A stretch of DNA of 64,000 nucleotides from Symbiopectobacterium purcellii (GTDB lineage: Bacteria > Pseudomonadota > Gammaproteobacteria > Enterobacterales > Enterobacteriaceae): contig NZ_CP081864.1 in NCBI RefSeq assembly GCF_019797845.1, positions 2,294,001-2,358,000 of the forward strand, in the 5' to 3' direction. Position numbers and translations under genes: made by a program. Under the pieces are notes generated by a model, which did no database searches, was not told where the DNA came from, and was given only the letters and a program-made list of their open reading frames with translations. The first letter of the stretch is position 1, and each line of letters opens with the position of its first letter. Shown piece after piece: positions 1 through 9,652 of this stretch.

Positions 1-686
1 AATTTTTTCCAGGTGACGTTGTTGCGCAAATAGCGCGGCAAGGCATCAGCAACGGCGACCGCGTTACCTGACTGCCACTGATGACAAGCCAACGGCAGCA
101 TATCCTGCGCCTGTGGCAGCAGCATATCGCCCGGTGTCAGCGTGATCGCGGCGTGGGCAGCCAGTGTCGGATACGTCTCCCACCCGGTACCAACGGTCGC
201 CCATTCGCCGCGTAGCAGCAGTGTGCGCTCCAGCACCTGTTGTGGCGTCAGCACGGCTTCATGCTCCTCACCCTGCCAGTTGCCGTCAACATCACGCTGA
301 TACTCGGCCCAATAGACTTCGCCCATGCGAGCGTCGATCGCCGCCAGCACGCGCGTAGCCCCTGTGCGGCGCCAGGCACCCTGCGCCATCATGGCAAGCG
401 TCGAGATACCCAGCATCGGTAAATCTGCGCCTAATGCCAGCCCTTGAGCGATACCAATGCCAATTCGCACACCGGTAAAGCTGCCAGGGCCTTGACCAAA
501 TGCCAGCGCATCCAGGCTGTTCAACGTCACACCGGTTTCGGCCAGCACCTGTTGCACCATCGGCAACACGCGTTGGGTATGTTCACGGGGACACACTTCA
601 TACAGGGAGAAAATTTGACCATCATTCCAGAGCGCAACGGAACAGGCTTCCGTCGCAGTATCGAGCGCTAAAATTCGCTTAGACAT
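1..686 (-). CDS. tsaB: tRNA threonylcarbamoyladenosine biosynthesis protein TsaB, 3' end cut by window
   Basis: TsaB is the inactive Kae1-like partner that, with TsaD and TsaE, makes the t6A modification on ANN-decoding tRNAs in the cytoplasm. Translating the minus strand from the ATG at 686 gives an uninterrupted protein beginning [20 protein letters not shown] and containing [13 protein letters not shown], both hallmarks of the family. About 228 codons are present. The last visible residues (LRNNVTWKK) match the C-terminal end of enterobacterial TsaB, so only a few codons lie outside the window. It lies 72 bp downstream of yoaA on the same strand, as in E. coli. Confidence 0.95.
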   Translation of the reverse strand, partial: MSKRILALDTATEACSVALWNDGQIFSLYEVCPREHTQRVLPMVQQVLAETGVTLNSLDALAFGQGPGSFTGVRIGIGIAQGLALGADLPMLGISTLAMMAQGAWRRTGATRVLAAIDARMGEVYWAEYQRDVDGNWQGEEHEAVLTPQQVLERTLLLRGEWATVGTGWETYPTLAAHAAITLTPGDMLLPQAQDMLPLACHQWQSGNAVAVADALPRYLRNNVTWKK

Positions 687-758
687 GCCGACCTCAGGCA
701 GGGAAACAAAATAACGCGGCGTAGCATAGCACACCGCGCATGGAATTACTCAGAGGCA

Positions 759-2684
759 TCACACCGCCTCGGTGCGGGAAAGAAAACGGATCGCTTGCGC
801 CAGATCGCGCGTGCGGGCAGCGGGTGGCAGGCTTTGCAGAAAGGTTTTTCCGTAAGGACGCATCACCAGACGGTTATCGCAGATAACGATAACGCCGCGA
901 TCGTCCACATCACGAATCAAACGCCCCACCCCTTGTTTCAGGGTGATGACCGCATCGGGCAGTTGCACCTCGTCAAACGGATCACCGCCACGCAGGCGGC
1001 AATCTTCAATACGCGCTTTCAGCAGCGGGTCATCTGGCGAGGTAAACGGCAGCTTATCGATAATCACACAAGAGAGCGCATCACCGCGCACATCCACCCC
1101 TTCCCAGAAACTGCTGGTCGCCACCAGCAAGGCGTTTCCGGCAGAGACAAACTGCGCTAACAGTTGCGCCTTGCTGGTTTCGCCCTGAAGCAACACGGGC
1201 AACGTCAGTGAGGCGCGAAACTCTGCGGCCAGATCGCGCATCATTTGGTGCGAGGTACATAGCATAAAGCAACGTCCGCGATTCGCCTCGATGAGCGGGC
1301 GCAACTGAGTGGCTAACCGTTGAGCCGCACCACGTTGCTGCATCTCCGGCAGAAAACGCGGCACGCAGAGCAGCGTCTGCTGCGCATAATCAAACGGGCT
1401 TGGCAGCAGCATAGCGTGCGCATGGTCCAACCCCAGGCGCTCGGTAAAGTGTTCGACCCTGTCGTTAACCGACAGCGTCGCTGAGGTAAAAATCCAGGCG
1501 GCCTTCTTCTCTTGCATCAGCTCACGAAAACGGTCCGCCACGGAGAGCGGGGTCAACGCCAACACGAAGTGCCGCGCATTGCATTCATACCAATAGCTAT
1601 ATCCAGCCTGTTGCACATCCTGTAGCCGCTTGAGACGGGCGCGATACAGCGTAGCGCGTTCAAAGGCGGCATCCAGCAGCGCCGAGCGCCCGAGCGACAG
1701 TTTGGCAACGTCATAGCAGAGCTCAAGCGCATCATCAAGCAACAGCAGCGCGCGTTGCAACGAGGGCTGCGCCAGCACATCGCGCAGGTTGCCGCGAAAG
1801 CCGGGTTCACCCAGCGCCAACCGAAAATCCTGCGTGCTTTGCGCTAGGCGATCGGCGGATTTTTGCAACTGAGCCGCATCGCGCACTTCAGTGCGATACG
1901 CGATAATGATATCTTTCGTCAGATCGAGCAGTTGGCGGCTGGTGAGTTGCTGACCAAAGTAGTGGCTGGCGATATCAGGGATCTGGTGGGCTTCATCGAA
2001 AATCACCACATCGCTGTCGGGGATCAACTCAGCAAATCCGCTCTCTTTGACCACCATATCCGCCAGATAAAGGTGATGGTTAACCACCACAACGTCGGAT
2101 TCCATCGCCTTACGTCGCGCCTTCACCACAAAGCACTCTTTATAATGTGGGCAATCGCTCCCCAGACAATTGTCGTTGGTGCTGGTGACTAACGGCCACA
2201 CCGCACTGTCCTCCGCCACGTCGGTGCAGGTGCTGATGTCACCGTCTACCGTGGCGGATGACCAGCCGCGCAAACGAGCCAGTTCGCTCAACGCCTCACC
2301 GCTCAGATCGCCCCCAGCCAGGGATTGCTGCTCAAGCCGCTCGATACACAAATAGTTCGATCGCCCTTTGAGCAACGCGACCTGCCCGGTGTAGCCCAAC
2401 GCGGTGGCAATGCGCGGCAAATCACGTGAAAAAAGCTGGTCCTGAAGGGCTTTAGAGCCGGTGGAGACGATGACCTTGCGTTCAGAACGCAACGCCGGAA
2501 CCAGATAAGCATACGTTTTACCGGTCCCGGTGCCTGCCTCCACCACCAGCGCGTGTTGTTCTGTAATAGCGAGCTCCACCGCCGCAGCCATGTCACGCTG
2601 AGGTTCACGCGGTTTAAAACCGTCAATGGCTCGCGCCAGGGTGCCTTCGGGAGAAAAATCGTCCTGCACGGAATGTTTTGTCAC
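759..2684 (-). CDS. yoaA: DinG-family ATP-dependent DNA helicase YoaA
   Basis: 641-residue superfamily 2 iron-sulfur helicase (XPD/DinG type). YoaA is known to interact with the HolC subunit of DNA polymerase III and to help tolerate damaged replication forks. Visible motifs: Walker A EAGTGTGKT at about residues 49-57; four candidate Fe-S cysteines at C113, C173, C178 and C184; DEAH box at 230-233; and a C-terminal helicase motif with GVGRLIR. The length matches the family. It is normally divergent from yoaB, but here an IS5-family element sits in the shared upstream region 142 bp before its start. Confidence 0.95.
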   Translation of the reverse strand: MTKHSVQDDFSPEGTLARAIDGFKPREPQRDMAAAVELAITEQHALVVEAGTGTGKTYAYLVPALRSERKVIVSTGSKALQDQLFSRDLPRIATALGYTGQVALLKGRSNYLCIERLEQQSLAGGDLSGEALSELARLRGWSSATVDGDISTCTDVAEDSAVWPLVTSTNDNCLGSDCPHYKECFVVKARRKAMESDVVVVNHHLYLADMVVKESGFAELIPDSDVVIFDEAHQIPDIASHYFGQQLTSRQLLDLTKDIIIAYRTEVRDAAQLQKSADRLAQSTQDFRLALGEPGFRGNLRDVLAQPSLQRALLLLDDALELCYDVAKLSLGRSALLDAAFERATLYRARLKRLQDVQQAGYSYWYECNARHFVLALTPLSVADRFRELMQEKKAAWIFTSATLSVNDRVEHFTERLGLDHAHAMLLPSPFDYAQQTLLCVPRFLPEMQQRGAAQRLATQLRPLIEANRGRCFMLCTSHQMMRDLAAEFRASLTLPVLLQGETSKAQLLAQFVSAGNALLVATSSFWEGVDVRGDALSCVIIDKLPFTSPDDPLLKARIEDCRLRGGDPFDEVQLPDAVITLKQGVGRLIRDVDDRGVIVICDNRLVMRPYGKTFLQSLPPAARTRDLAQAIRFLSRTEAV

Positions 2685-2842
2685 ACACGCTCTCTATTTG
2701 TCACTGCCAATGGTCACAATCACAACCGCTAAGGATACCGTGAAACTGTCGTCCAATTATGCCCTGTGTCTGTCCCGGCAGCCACCCTGCCTCGCAATCG
2801 CATCGCCTCACACCGCAGAATCATGCTAGGGGCTGTTGACAA

Positions 2843-3229
2843 TTAACACAGCCAGACGAATGCAGCAGCGAGCGCAACGAATGATGCGAAGCGTTTTGAG
2901 AGTTTGTCGAAGCGTGTAGCTACGCGTCGAAATTGCTTGATACGGCAAAAGAAACGTTCGATCAAATTGCGTGAAGCGTAAAGATGTTTGTCCAGTGGGC
3001 GTTGCTCACGGCGATTCTCTTTGCTGGGGATGACAGCCTGAATGCCTACCGACTCCAGATATTGTAGAATCACATTCGTATCGTAGGCTTTGTCTGCAGC
3101 CAAGCTTGAAGGTTTCAATTCACCAAGTAAAGGCAATGCTTCTCTGGTGTCGCTCTTTTGACCACCAGTCAAACTAAAACGGGCAAGCATGCCCAGCCCA
3201 TCAACCAGAGCGTGAATCTTGGTTGTCAA
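2843..3229 (-). CDS. IS5-family transposase, C-terminal ORF (OrfB)
   Basis: Encodes the rest of the DDE transposase: TTKIHALVDGLG, then SLAADKAYD with the second catalytic aspartate and the ERFFCRIKQFRRVATRFDK segment with the catalytic glutamate and Y-R-K signature. In isolation it could start only at a TTG (3229). The protein-level homology extends upstream in this frame to the A7 run at 3264-3270, so expression as a -1 frameshift fusion with OrfA is more likely. It ends 13 bp inside the left end of the element. Confidence 0.9.
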   Translation of the reverse strand: MTTKIHALVDGLGMLARFSLTGGQKSDTREALPLLGELKPSSLAADKAYDTNVILQYLESVGIQAVIPSKENRREQRPLDKHLYASRNLIERFFCRIKQFRRVATRFDKLSKRFASFVALAAAFVWLC

Positions 3230-3594
3230 TCCCCCGCGAGAACGACCAATCGACTGGTCACCGTTTTTTTGGGAGCGCCCGCTGCATGCTGATGAACCCG
3301 TACGATAGTGCTGTCGATGAAGATTTCCTCGAAATCGGCATCGCCCGCAAGTTCAGCAAAAACGGAATGCCATATTTCTGCCCGTGACCATCTGGCAAAG
3401 CGTTTGTACACACTGTTCCAGAGTCCGAAATCGGGTGGTAAATCTCTCCATGGGCTTCCAGTTCGGGCGATCCATAAAACCGCTTCGACAAAAAGCCGAT
3501 TATCTGCTGCTGTTCGTCCCGGCTCCGAATCCTTTCCCGGCAAAAACGGGCTAATCCGTTCGTATTGGTCATCACTGAGCATCAATCTTGGCAT
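3226..3594 (-). CDS. IS5-family transposase, N-terminal ORF (OrfA)
   Basis: 122 residues beginning MPRLMLSDDQYERISPFLP, the usual start of IS427-type transposases, with the DUF4096-like N-terminal region (RTGSPWRDLPPDFG) and the first catalytic aspartate segment (EEIFIDSTIVRVHQH). Translation in this frame ends at 3226. At 3264-3273 the coding strand reads CCC AAA AAA A, a slippery run. A -1 slip there moves ribosomes into OrfB and gives one DDE transposase of about 250 residues. This arrangement is normal for the group, so it is not evidence of a broken gene. Confidence 0.9.
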   Translation of the reverse strand: MPRLMLSDDQYERISPFLPGKDSEPGRTAADNRLFVEAVLWIARTGSPWRDLPPDFGLWNSVYKRFARWSRAEIWHSVFAELAGDADFEEIFIDSTIVRVHQHAAGAPKKTVTSRLVVLAGD

Positions 3595-3726
3595 TCTGCT
3601 TTTCCAAAAAAGACAGAATGTAAACAGATTCTTTTACAAAAAAACAGGTTCTTGGCGATGATTGTCAACAGGCCCTAGGCTGCAAAACGATTTTTACTTC
3701 ACAGGATTGATGCAGGGAGACAACCA

Positions 3727-4074
3727 ATGACAGACATTATCAGAATTCAACCAGAAGCCCGCTGGTCCGATGCCGTCATCCATAACAGCACCCTTTACTA
3801 CACCAGCGTGCCGGAGAATCTGGATGCTGGTGCCGAGGCGCAAACCGAAAACGCCCTGGCGCTGCTTGATGCCATCCTGAAACAGAATGGCTCAGACAAA
3901 ACGCGTCTGTTGGATGTGACGATTTTCCTTGCCAATGCGGCTGATTTTAACGCCATGAATGCCGCCTGGGATGCCTGGGTAGTGGCAGGCCAGGCACCGG
4001 TACGCTGTACCGTAGAAGCACGTCTAATGAACCCGAAATATAAAGTGGAAATCAAAGCGATTGCCGCGCTGTAG
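3727..4074 (+). CDS. yoaB: RidA-family protein YoaB
   Basis: 115-residue member of the YjgF/YER057c/UK114 (RidA) family; canonical RidA proteins hydrolyse reactive enamines and imines released by PLP enzymes. The segment PVRCTVEARL holds the conserved arginine that binds substrate carboxylates in RidA. The ribosome site CAGGGAGA lies just before the ATG. The IS5-family element ends 52 bp upstream, so its original promoter may be displaced or replaced. Substrate specificity of the YoaB branch is not known from sequence. Confidence 0.92.
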   Translation: MTDIIRIQPEARWSDAVIHNSTLYYTSVPENLDAGAEAQTENALALLDAILKQNGSDKTRLLDVTIFLANAADFNAMNAAWDAWVVAGQAPVRCTVEARLMNPKYKVEIKAIAAL

Positions 4075-4117
4075 TACAGCGAAGAATAAGTGCATCGCTA
4101 AGCGCCTGCGTTAGCAC

Positions 4118-4297
4118 TTATTCATCCTCGTCACTGCGATCATAAGTGACGGCGTCACTTCTATGTTGCCGCCGTAAATCAGCGGCAACCAGTGCGATGG
4201 CCTCACCGCTGCTCATGCCTTGCGCCATCAGCGATTGGATACGTTCAACCGCATCTTGCTGCTGCGAGTGGGTCAAGGGGGGCATATCATCAAACAT
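4118..4297 (-). CDS. yoaH: UPF0181 family small protein YoaH
   Basis: 59-residue protein found by reading the minus strand. It starts [20 protein letters not shown], contains [16 protein letters not shown], and ends in an acidic DEDE tail. It aligns along its full length with E. coli YoaH, which also lies between yoaB and pabB and points away from pabB. The function of the family is unknown. The ATG at 4297 has GGAAGC upstream as a weak ribosome site. It shares the 124 bp upstream region with pabB, so the two genes are divergent. Confidence 0.92.
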   Translation of the reverse strand: MFDDMPPLTHSQQQDAVERIQSLMAQGMSSGEAIALVAADLRRQHRSDAVTYDRSDEDE

Positions 4298-4421
4298 TCG
4301 GTCAGCTTCCTTATACGCCGTAGGCGAATTGTGCTAGGCTGGCGCACTCGCGTGGCCTATAAACACGCATCATAACGCTAACGACGATATTAATCAGCAC
4401 CTGCACGATGACATAATACCG

Positions 4422-5798
4422 ATGGATTCTCGTTTACCTGATTTTCACAAACTGCCTTATCAGCCGGACACCCTGCTGCATCTGTTTGCCCGCGTCTCTC
4501 ATCAGCCATGGGCGATGCTGCTGCACTCCGGTTTTGCTGAACACCAGCACAACCGTTTCGATATCATGGTGACCGATCCGGTGGCAACATTAACCACCGA
4601 CGGCGATGAAACACTCATCACGCGTGCGGATGGCACAGAGCGCTCCACGCAAGATCCCTTCTTGTTGCTGCGCCAGGCGATGACGCAGGCCGGGATCACC
4701 GCGTCTACCCATCCTGATATGCCTTTTCAGGGCGGAGCACTCGGCCTGTTTGGTTACGATCTTGGGCGGCGCGTCGAAACGCTGCCGTCACAGGCCAAGC
4801 AAGATATCCACCTGCCGGACATGGCGGTGGGCATCTACGACTGGGCGCTGATCGCCGATCACCAGCAGCAGACGCTTACTCTGGTGACCTATGGCGGCCA
4901 TGAAGCGCGGCTGGCTTGGTTATCAGCACCGCCCGAGGTGCCTTCCCTTGACGATTTCCAACTGACCACCCCGTGGCAGTCCAATATGACACGGGAAGAG
5001 TACGGCATCCGCTTCCAACGCATTCAAGCCTATCTGCGCGCCGGGGATTGCTATCAGGTTAACCTGGCACAACGTTTCAGCGCGGGTTATCGCGGTGATG
5101 AATGGCAGGCTTTTCTCTCGCTCTCTGAGGCCAATCGTGCTCCGTTTTCTGCGTTTATCCGCTTGCCGGCGCATTGCGTTATCAGCGTATCGCCAGAGCG
5201 TTTCTTGCAGTTACAAAACCAGCGTATTGAAACGCGTCCCATCAAGGGGACGCTGCCACGCTCAACCGATCCACAGGAAGATGCGCGCCGCGCCACGGCG
5301 CTTGCTACCTCGCAGAAAGATCGGGCAGAGAATGTCATGATTGTCGACCTGCTACGTAATGATATTGGTCGCGTTGCCGTACCCGGCAGCGTGCGGGTGC
5401 CAGCGTTGTTTCACGTTGAGCCGTTTCCAGCGGTACACCATCTGGTCAGCACCATTGAAGCAAGGCTACCGGAAACCCACCATGCCACAGATTTGCTACG
5501 CGCCTGTTTTCCCGGTGGCTCCATCACCGGTGCCCCCAAGATTCGCGCCATGGAGATTATTGAAGAGCTGGAACCGCATCGCCGCAACGCCTATTGTGGC
5601 AGTATTGGCTATATCAGCGTCTGTGGCACCATGGATACCAGCATTACCATTCGCACGCTGATCGCAGAGCAGGGCCAGCTTCACTGCTGGGCGGGTGGCG
5701 GTATCGTGGCAGACAGTCAGGAACAGGCGGAATACCAGGAAACCTTGGATAAACTGGGGCGTATTCTTCCCCTACTCGACACGGCGCACAGGTTATGA
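4422..5798 (+). CDS. pabB: Aminodeoxychorismate synthase component I
   Basis: 458 residues. PabB converts chorismate and glutamine-derived ammonia (from PabA) to 4-amino-4-deoxychorismate for folate synthesis. It has the anthranilate synthase I N-terminal region followed by the chorismate-binding domain. PIKGT carries the lysine that marks ADC synthases, followed by AENVMIVDLLRND and GSITGAPK. The stop overlaps the nudL start by 4 bp (ATGA), suggesting translational coupling, as in E. coli. Confidence 0.96.
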   Translation: MDSRLPDFHKLPYQPDTLLHLFARVSHQPWAMLLHSGFAEHQHNRFDIMVTDPVATLTTDGDETLITRADGTERSTQDPFLLLRQAMTQAGITASTHPDMPFQGGALGLFGYDLGRRVETLPSQAKQDIHLPDMAVGIYDWALIADHQQQTLTLVTYGGHEARLAWLSAPPEVPSLDDFQLTTPWQSNMTREEYGIRFQRIQAYLRAGDCYQVNLAQRFSAGYRGDEWQAFLSLSEANRAPFSAFIRLPAHCVISVSPERFLQLQNQRIETRPIKGTLPRSTDPQEDARRATALATSQKDRAENVMIVDLLRNDIGRVAVPGSVRVPALFHVEPFPAVHHLVSTIEARLPETHHATDLLRACFPGGSITGAPKIRAMEIIEELEPHRRNAYCGSIGYISVCGTMDTSITIRTLIAEQGQLHCWAGGGIVADSQEQAEYQETLDKLGRILPLLDTAHRL

Positions 5799-6412
5799 GT
5801 TCAGAGATTCAGCCGATTACCTTTCCCTTCCCCCCGCTGACTGATGATTTGGCGAACTTCGTCACGCGCTTTCAGTTGCAGCGCGCACCGCAGGCCAAAC
5901 CGGTGCGTCAGGTGCGTAAAGCGGCGGTGCTGGTGCCGATTGTGTGCCACGCCGATGCCCCGACGCTGTTACTGACCCGGCGTGCCAGCACGCTGCGCAA
6001 ACATGCCGGGCAAGTTGCCTTCCCCGGAGGAGCCGCAGACAGCAGCGACGCCAGTCTGATCGCCACGGCACTGCGCGAAGCGCAAGAGGAAGTGTCTATT
6101 GCCCCTGAGGTCGTGACCGTGTTAGGCACCCTGCCGCCGCTGGACAGCGTCAGCGGCTTTCAGGTCACGCCCGTGGTTGGGCTGCTACCCGCCAATATTC
6201 GTGTTGCACCCAATGCAGATGAGGTCGCTGAGCTGTTTGAAATGCCGTTGACCGATGCGTTTTCGTTGGCGCGCTACTATCCGCTGGATATTGAGCGGCA
6301 GCGCCAAACGCACCGCGTTTATCTCTCCTGGTATCGACAGCAATTTGTCTGGGGGTTGACTGCCGCCATCATTCGCCAGCTAGCGCTTCAAGTCTCTGCC
6401 TCAACCCTCTGA
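5795..6412 (+). CDS. nudL: Nudix hydrolase NudL (predicted coenzyme A pyrophosphatase)
   Basis: 205-residue Nudix hydrolase. The Nudix box runs GGAADSSDASLIATALREAQ followed by EEV, with the REXXEE metal-binding core. It is preceded by the UPF0035 signature LLLTRRASTLRKHAGQVAFP, typical of CoA pyrophosphatases, which cleave CoA to 4'-phosphopantetheine and 3',5'-ADP. The ATG overlaps the pabB stop. The substrate is inferred from the family, not from the sequence alone. Confidence 0.93.
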   Translation: MSSEIQPITFPFPPLTDDLANFVTRFQLQRAPQAKPVRQVRKAAVLVPIVCHADAPTLLLTRRASTLRKHAGQVAFPGGAADSSDASLIATALREAQEEVSIAPEVVTVLGTLPPLDSVSGFQVTPVVGLLPANIRVAPNADEVAELFEMPLTDAFSLARYYPLDIERQRQTHRVYLSWYRQQFVWGLTAAIIRQLALQVSASTL

Positions 6413-6653
6413 AATGTAGCATTTTATGCTGATACACCCCTGCACGGACATTAACCATACATAAACAGGGGTATTTCTATTTCTCTGATTATCCATGGCA
6501 AACACAAATGTGACGCGGATCTGCTATAAGTTATCTTCACCTGGCGCATAAGATTTTTTCATGTGAAAAGCCCACTCCTGCCAGATAAACCCCACTACAA
6601 TAGCGCGATCCAAGGAGTATTATTCTAAATCTGCGCTTTTGAGGAGTTTTCGC

Positions 6654-8018
6654 GTGATAAGCGTTTTCGACATGTTCAAGATCGGTATTGGCCCTTCAAG
6701 CTCTCATACGGTTGGACCGATGAAAGCCGGTAAGCAATTTGTCGATGATTTGATTGAGCTGGGTAAACTGGGCGATGTCACCCGCATCGCCGTTGACGTC
6801 TACGGCTCGCTCTCCCTGACGGGGAAAGGACACCATACCGATATCGCCATTATTATGGGGCTGGCGGGTAACATGCCCGATACCATCGCCATCGATGCCA
6901 TTCCGGGATTTATCCGCGACGTAGAGCAGCGCGAGCGCCTGATGCTGGCAAACGGTCAGCATGAAGTGTATTTTCCGTTGCACGGCGGCATGAATTTTCG
7001 CAGTGAAAACCTCTCTCTGCACGAGAATGGCATGACCATCACCGCTTTTGGCGGCGACCTCCCGCTGTATCGCAACACCTATTACTCCATCGGCGGTGGA
7101 TTTATCGTTGATGAAGCCCAGTTTGGTCAAAGCAGCACAAGCGACGTTCAGGTGCCGTTTCCGTTCCACTCGGCAAAAGAGATGCTGATGCACTGTAAAC
7201 AGCACGGCTTGTCGCTTTCCGGGTTGGTGATGCGCAATGAGTTGGCGCTACACAGCCGGGATGAGATTGAGCACTACTTTGCCGCGGTATGGCAAACCAT
7301 GCATGCCTGCATCGATCGCGGTATCAATACTGAAGGGGTGTTGCCCGGCCCGCTGCGTGTACCGCGTCGCGCCTCGGCGTTGCGTCGTATTCTGGGTGCC
7401 GCTGGCAAACACTCCAATGACCCGATGGACGTGGTCGATTGGGTCAACATGTTCGCGTTAGCCGTGAATGAAGAGAACGCCGCCGGCGGCCGCGTCGTGA
7501 CCGCGCCAACCAACGGCGCTTGTGGGATCGTTCCGGCGGTGTTGGCCTATTACGATCACTTTATTGAGCCGATCACCACTGACATTGCCCTGCGTTACTT
7601 TCTCGCTGCCGGAGCGATCGGCATACTGTATAAAATGAATGCCTCGATCTCCGGGGCGGAAGTGGGCTGTCAGGGCGAAGTTGGTGTGGCCTGTTCCATG
7701 GCGGCAGCAGGTCTGGCCGAATTACTCGGCGCCAGCCCGGAGCAAGTGTGTGTTGCGGCTGAAATTGGTATGGAGCACAACCTTGGTCTCACTTGCGATC
7801 CTGTCGCGGGTCAGGTTCAGGTGCCGTGCATTGAGCGCAATGCCATCGCCTCGGTGAAGGCTATCAATGCAACACGCATGGCCATGCGTCGCACCAGCGA
7901 ACCACGTGTATCGCTCGATAAAGTGATTGAAACCATGTACGAAACCGGCAAAGACATGAATGCCAAGTACCGCGAAACCTCGCGTGGCGGTTTGGCCGTG
8001 AAAGTACAATGTGATTAA
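6654..8018 (+). CDS. sdaA: L-serine ammonia-lyase (L-serine deaminase I)
   Basis: Cytoplasmic enzyme converting L-serine to pyruvate and ammonia with a [4Fe-4S] cluster. The GTG at 6654 is chosen because it gives MISVFDMFKIGIGPSSSHT and exactly 454 residues, the E. coli length, with GAGGAG seven bases upstream. The cluster cysteines lie in GAEVGCQGEVG and in LTCDPVAGQVQVPC. The N-terminal serine deaminase beta domain and C-terminal alpha domain are both complete. A strong hairpin follows at 8057-8084. Confidence 0.96.
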   Translation: MISVFDMFKIGIGPSSSHTVGPMKAGKQFVDDLIELGKLGDVTRIAVDVYGSLSLTGKGHHTDIAIIMGLAGNMPDTIAIDAIPGFIRDVEQRERLMLANGQHEVYFPLHGGMNFRSENLSLHENGMTITAFGGDLPLYRNTYYSIGGGFIVDEAQFGQSSTSDVQVPFPFHSAKEMLMHCKQHGLSLSGLVMRNELALHSRDEIEHYFAAVWQTMHACIDRGINTEGVLPGPLRVPRRASALRRILGAAGKHSNDPMDVVDWVNMFALAVNEENAAGGRVVTAPTNGACGIVPAVLAYYDHFIEPITTDIALRYFLAAGAIGILYKMNASISGAEVGCQGEVGVACSMAAAGLAELLGASPEQVCVAAEIGMEHNLGLTCDPVAGQVQVPCIERNAIASVKAINATRMAMRRTSEPRVSLDKVIETMYETGKDMNAKYRETSRGGLAVKVQCD

Positions 8019-8056
8019 CAGCGCGTGAATGGTTGAACATGTCACGCTCCAAAAGC

Positions 8057-8084
8057 AAAACCCCTCAACGGAGGGGTTTTTTTT
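8057..8084. terminator. Bidirectional terminator between sdaA and yoaE
   Basis: CCCCTC/GAGGGG stem flanked by A4 on the left and T8 on the right. It serves the convergent genes sdaA (plus) and yoaE (minus). Confidence 0.9.
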
Positions 8085-8101
8085 CGGGTGCGTAGCCAGG
8101 A

Positions 8102-9652
8102 TTACTCTTCTTCATCCGCATAAGGATCGGCCAAACGCGTCACCCGTACCAGTTCGATACGGTATTCCGATACAGCCATGACCTCAAAACGGAAGTGATG
8201 CAGTTCAATCACCTCGCCCACCTTGGGAATTTCATTGCTGTGTGCCAGCAACAACCCTGCCAACGATGCATACTCTTCTTTCGGATCGACCAGTTCATGA
8301 CTGTCAAACACCTGTTGCAACGTGTGCAAATCGGTGCCGCCTTTCACTAACCAGCCGCCCTCTTCGACCACAATATCCGGTGTTTCATCTTCATCCGGGA
8401 ATTCACCGGCAATCGCTTCCAGAATATCCAACGGTGTCACCAGGCCCTGCACCACACCAAATTCGTTTGTGACGACAACCAGACTGCCTTTTGCGCGGCG
8501 CAGTACCGGCAGCAGGTTGATGGCATCCAGCGTATCCGGCACCACCAGCGGCGGTGTGGCTGCGGCAAAGCTCTCCACATCCACGCCTTTATCCAACGCC
8601 ACCAGCAATTCTTTGGCACGTACCACACCGACCAACTCATCCAGAGAACCACGGCAAACCGGGAACAGGCTGTGCGGCGTATCCAACAGTTGCACGCGAA
8701 TATCGTCAATCGAGCGTTCACTGTCCACCCAGGAGATCTCGGTACGCGGCGTCATCACACTGCGCAGCGACCGCGATGCCAGCGTCAATACACCGCTTAT
8801 CATGTAGCGCTCTTCTTCGGCGAAAGTTTCCATGGCGGGAGATACCGGTTTGGCTTCTTCATCGTCCGTGGCTTTACGCGCTCCCATCAAACGCAGGATC
8901 GCTTCGGCAGTCCGCTCACGCATCGGGCGGCGCGACTGGTGCTTGATAAAATTGCGGCGTGCGATCTGGTTAAACAGCTCGATCAGAATCGAGAAACCGA
9001 TCGCGGCATACAAGTAACCTTTCGGGATATGGAAGCCGAAACCTTCCGCCATCAAGCTCAAACCGATCATCAGTAAGAAACTAAGGCAGAGCACCACCAC
9101 CGTCGGATGCGCATTGACGAAGTTCATCAGTGGCTTGGAGGCCAGCAACATCACCACCATCGCAATTACCACCGCCGTCATCATGACGCCGATATGATTA
9201 ACCATACCGACAGCCGTAATCACTGCATCCAGTGAGAAGACGGCATCCAGCACCACCATCTGTGCGACAACCGCCCAGAAACTGGCGTGAACTTTGGGTC
9301 CGTTATGCTCATGCGGCCGATTTTCCAGCCGTTCATGCAGCTCCGTGGTGGCTTTGAATAGCAAAAATAGCCCCCCCGCCAGCAAGATCATATCGCGCGC
9401 CGAGAAACCGTAACCGGCGATAGTGATCAGTGGGTTGGTCAGTTTCACCATCCATGAAATCAGAGACAGCAGCCCCAGGCGCATCAAAAGCGCTAGCGAG
9501 AGGCCAATGACACGGGCCTTGTCGCGCTGCTTCGGCGGTAACTTATCCGCCAGAATGGCAATAAACACCAGGTTATCGATGCCCAGAACGATTTCCAATA
9601 CGACCAGCGTCAACAGGCCCGCCCAGATTGAGGGATCCAGCAAAAATTCCAT
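8102..9652 (-). CDS. yoaE: TerC-like membrane protein with CBS and CorC/HlyC domains, YoaE
   Basis: 516 residues. The N-terminal half is a TerC-type integral membrane domain ([20 protein letters not shown], then [19 protein letters not shown], each with paired acidic metal-binding residues). It is followed by two CBS domains (about 300-420) and a C-terminal CorC_HlyC domain. The family is tied to metal ion export or tolerance; substrate unproven. The ATG at 9652 is preferred because it has GGAG six bases upstream and matches the E. coli start [12 protein letters not shown]; an in-frame TTG at 9664 is less likely. Confidence 0.93.
   Translation of the reverse strand: MEFLLDPSIWAGLLTLVVLEIVLGIDNLVFIAILADKLPPKQRDKARVIGLSLALLMRLGLLSLISWMVKLTNPLITIAGYGFSARDMILLAGGLFLLFKATTELHERLENRPHEHNGPKVHASFWAVVAQMVVLDAVFSLDAVITAVGMVNHIGVMMTAVVIAMVVMLLASKPLMNFVNAHPTVVVLCLSFLLMIGLSLMAEGFGFHIPKGYLYAAIGFSILIELFNQIARRNFIKHQSRRPMRERTAEAILRLMGARKATDDEEAKPVSPAMETFAEEERYMISGVLTLASRSLRSVMTPRTEISWVDSERSIDDIRVQLLDTPHSLFPVCRGSLDELVGVVRAKELLVALDKGVDVESFAAATPPLVVPDTLDAINLLPVLRRAKGSLVVVTNEFGVVQGLVTPLDILEAIAGEFPDEDETPDIVVEEGGWLVKGGTDLHTLQQVFDSHELVDPKEEYASLAGLLLAHSNEIPKVGEVIELHHFRFEVMAVSEYRIELVRVTRLADPYADEEE

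Larger units (their letters stand above)
2830..3674 (-). mobile_element. IS5-family (IS427-type) insertion sequence, 845 bp
   Basis: The ends are near-perfect inverted repeats: GGGCTGTTGACAATTA at 2830-2845 and, on the other strand, GGCCTGTTGACAATCA at 3674-3659. The element is flanked on both sides by CTAG (2826-2829 and 3675-3678), matching the YTAR-type target duplicated by IS5 elements. It carries two overlapping minus-strand transposase ORFs joined by a predicted -1 frameshift. Size, ends and ORF layout fit the IS427-like subgroup. It looks structurally complete, so it may be recent. It separates yoaA from yoaB, which share one intergenic promoter region in relatives. Confidence 0.93.

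Noticed and set aside
2843..3594. IS transposase as a frameshifted pseudogene
   Set aside because: The two frames join at an A7 slippery run as expected for programmed -1 frameshifting in IS427-type elements.
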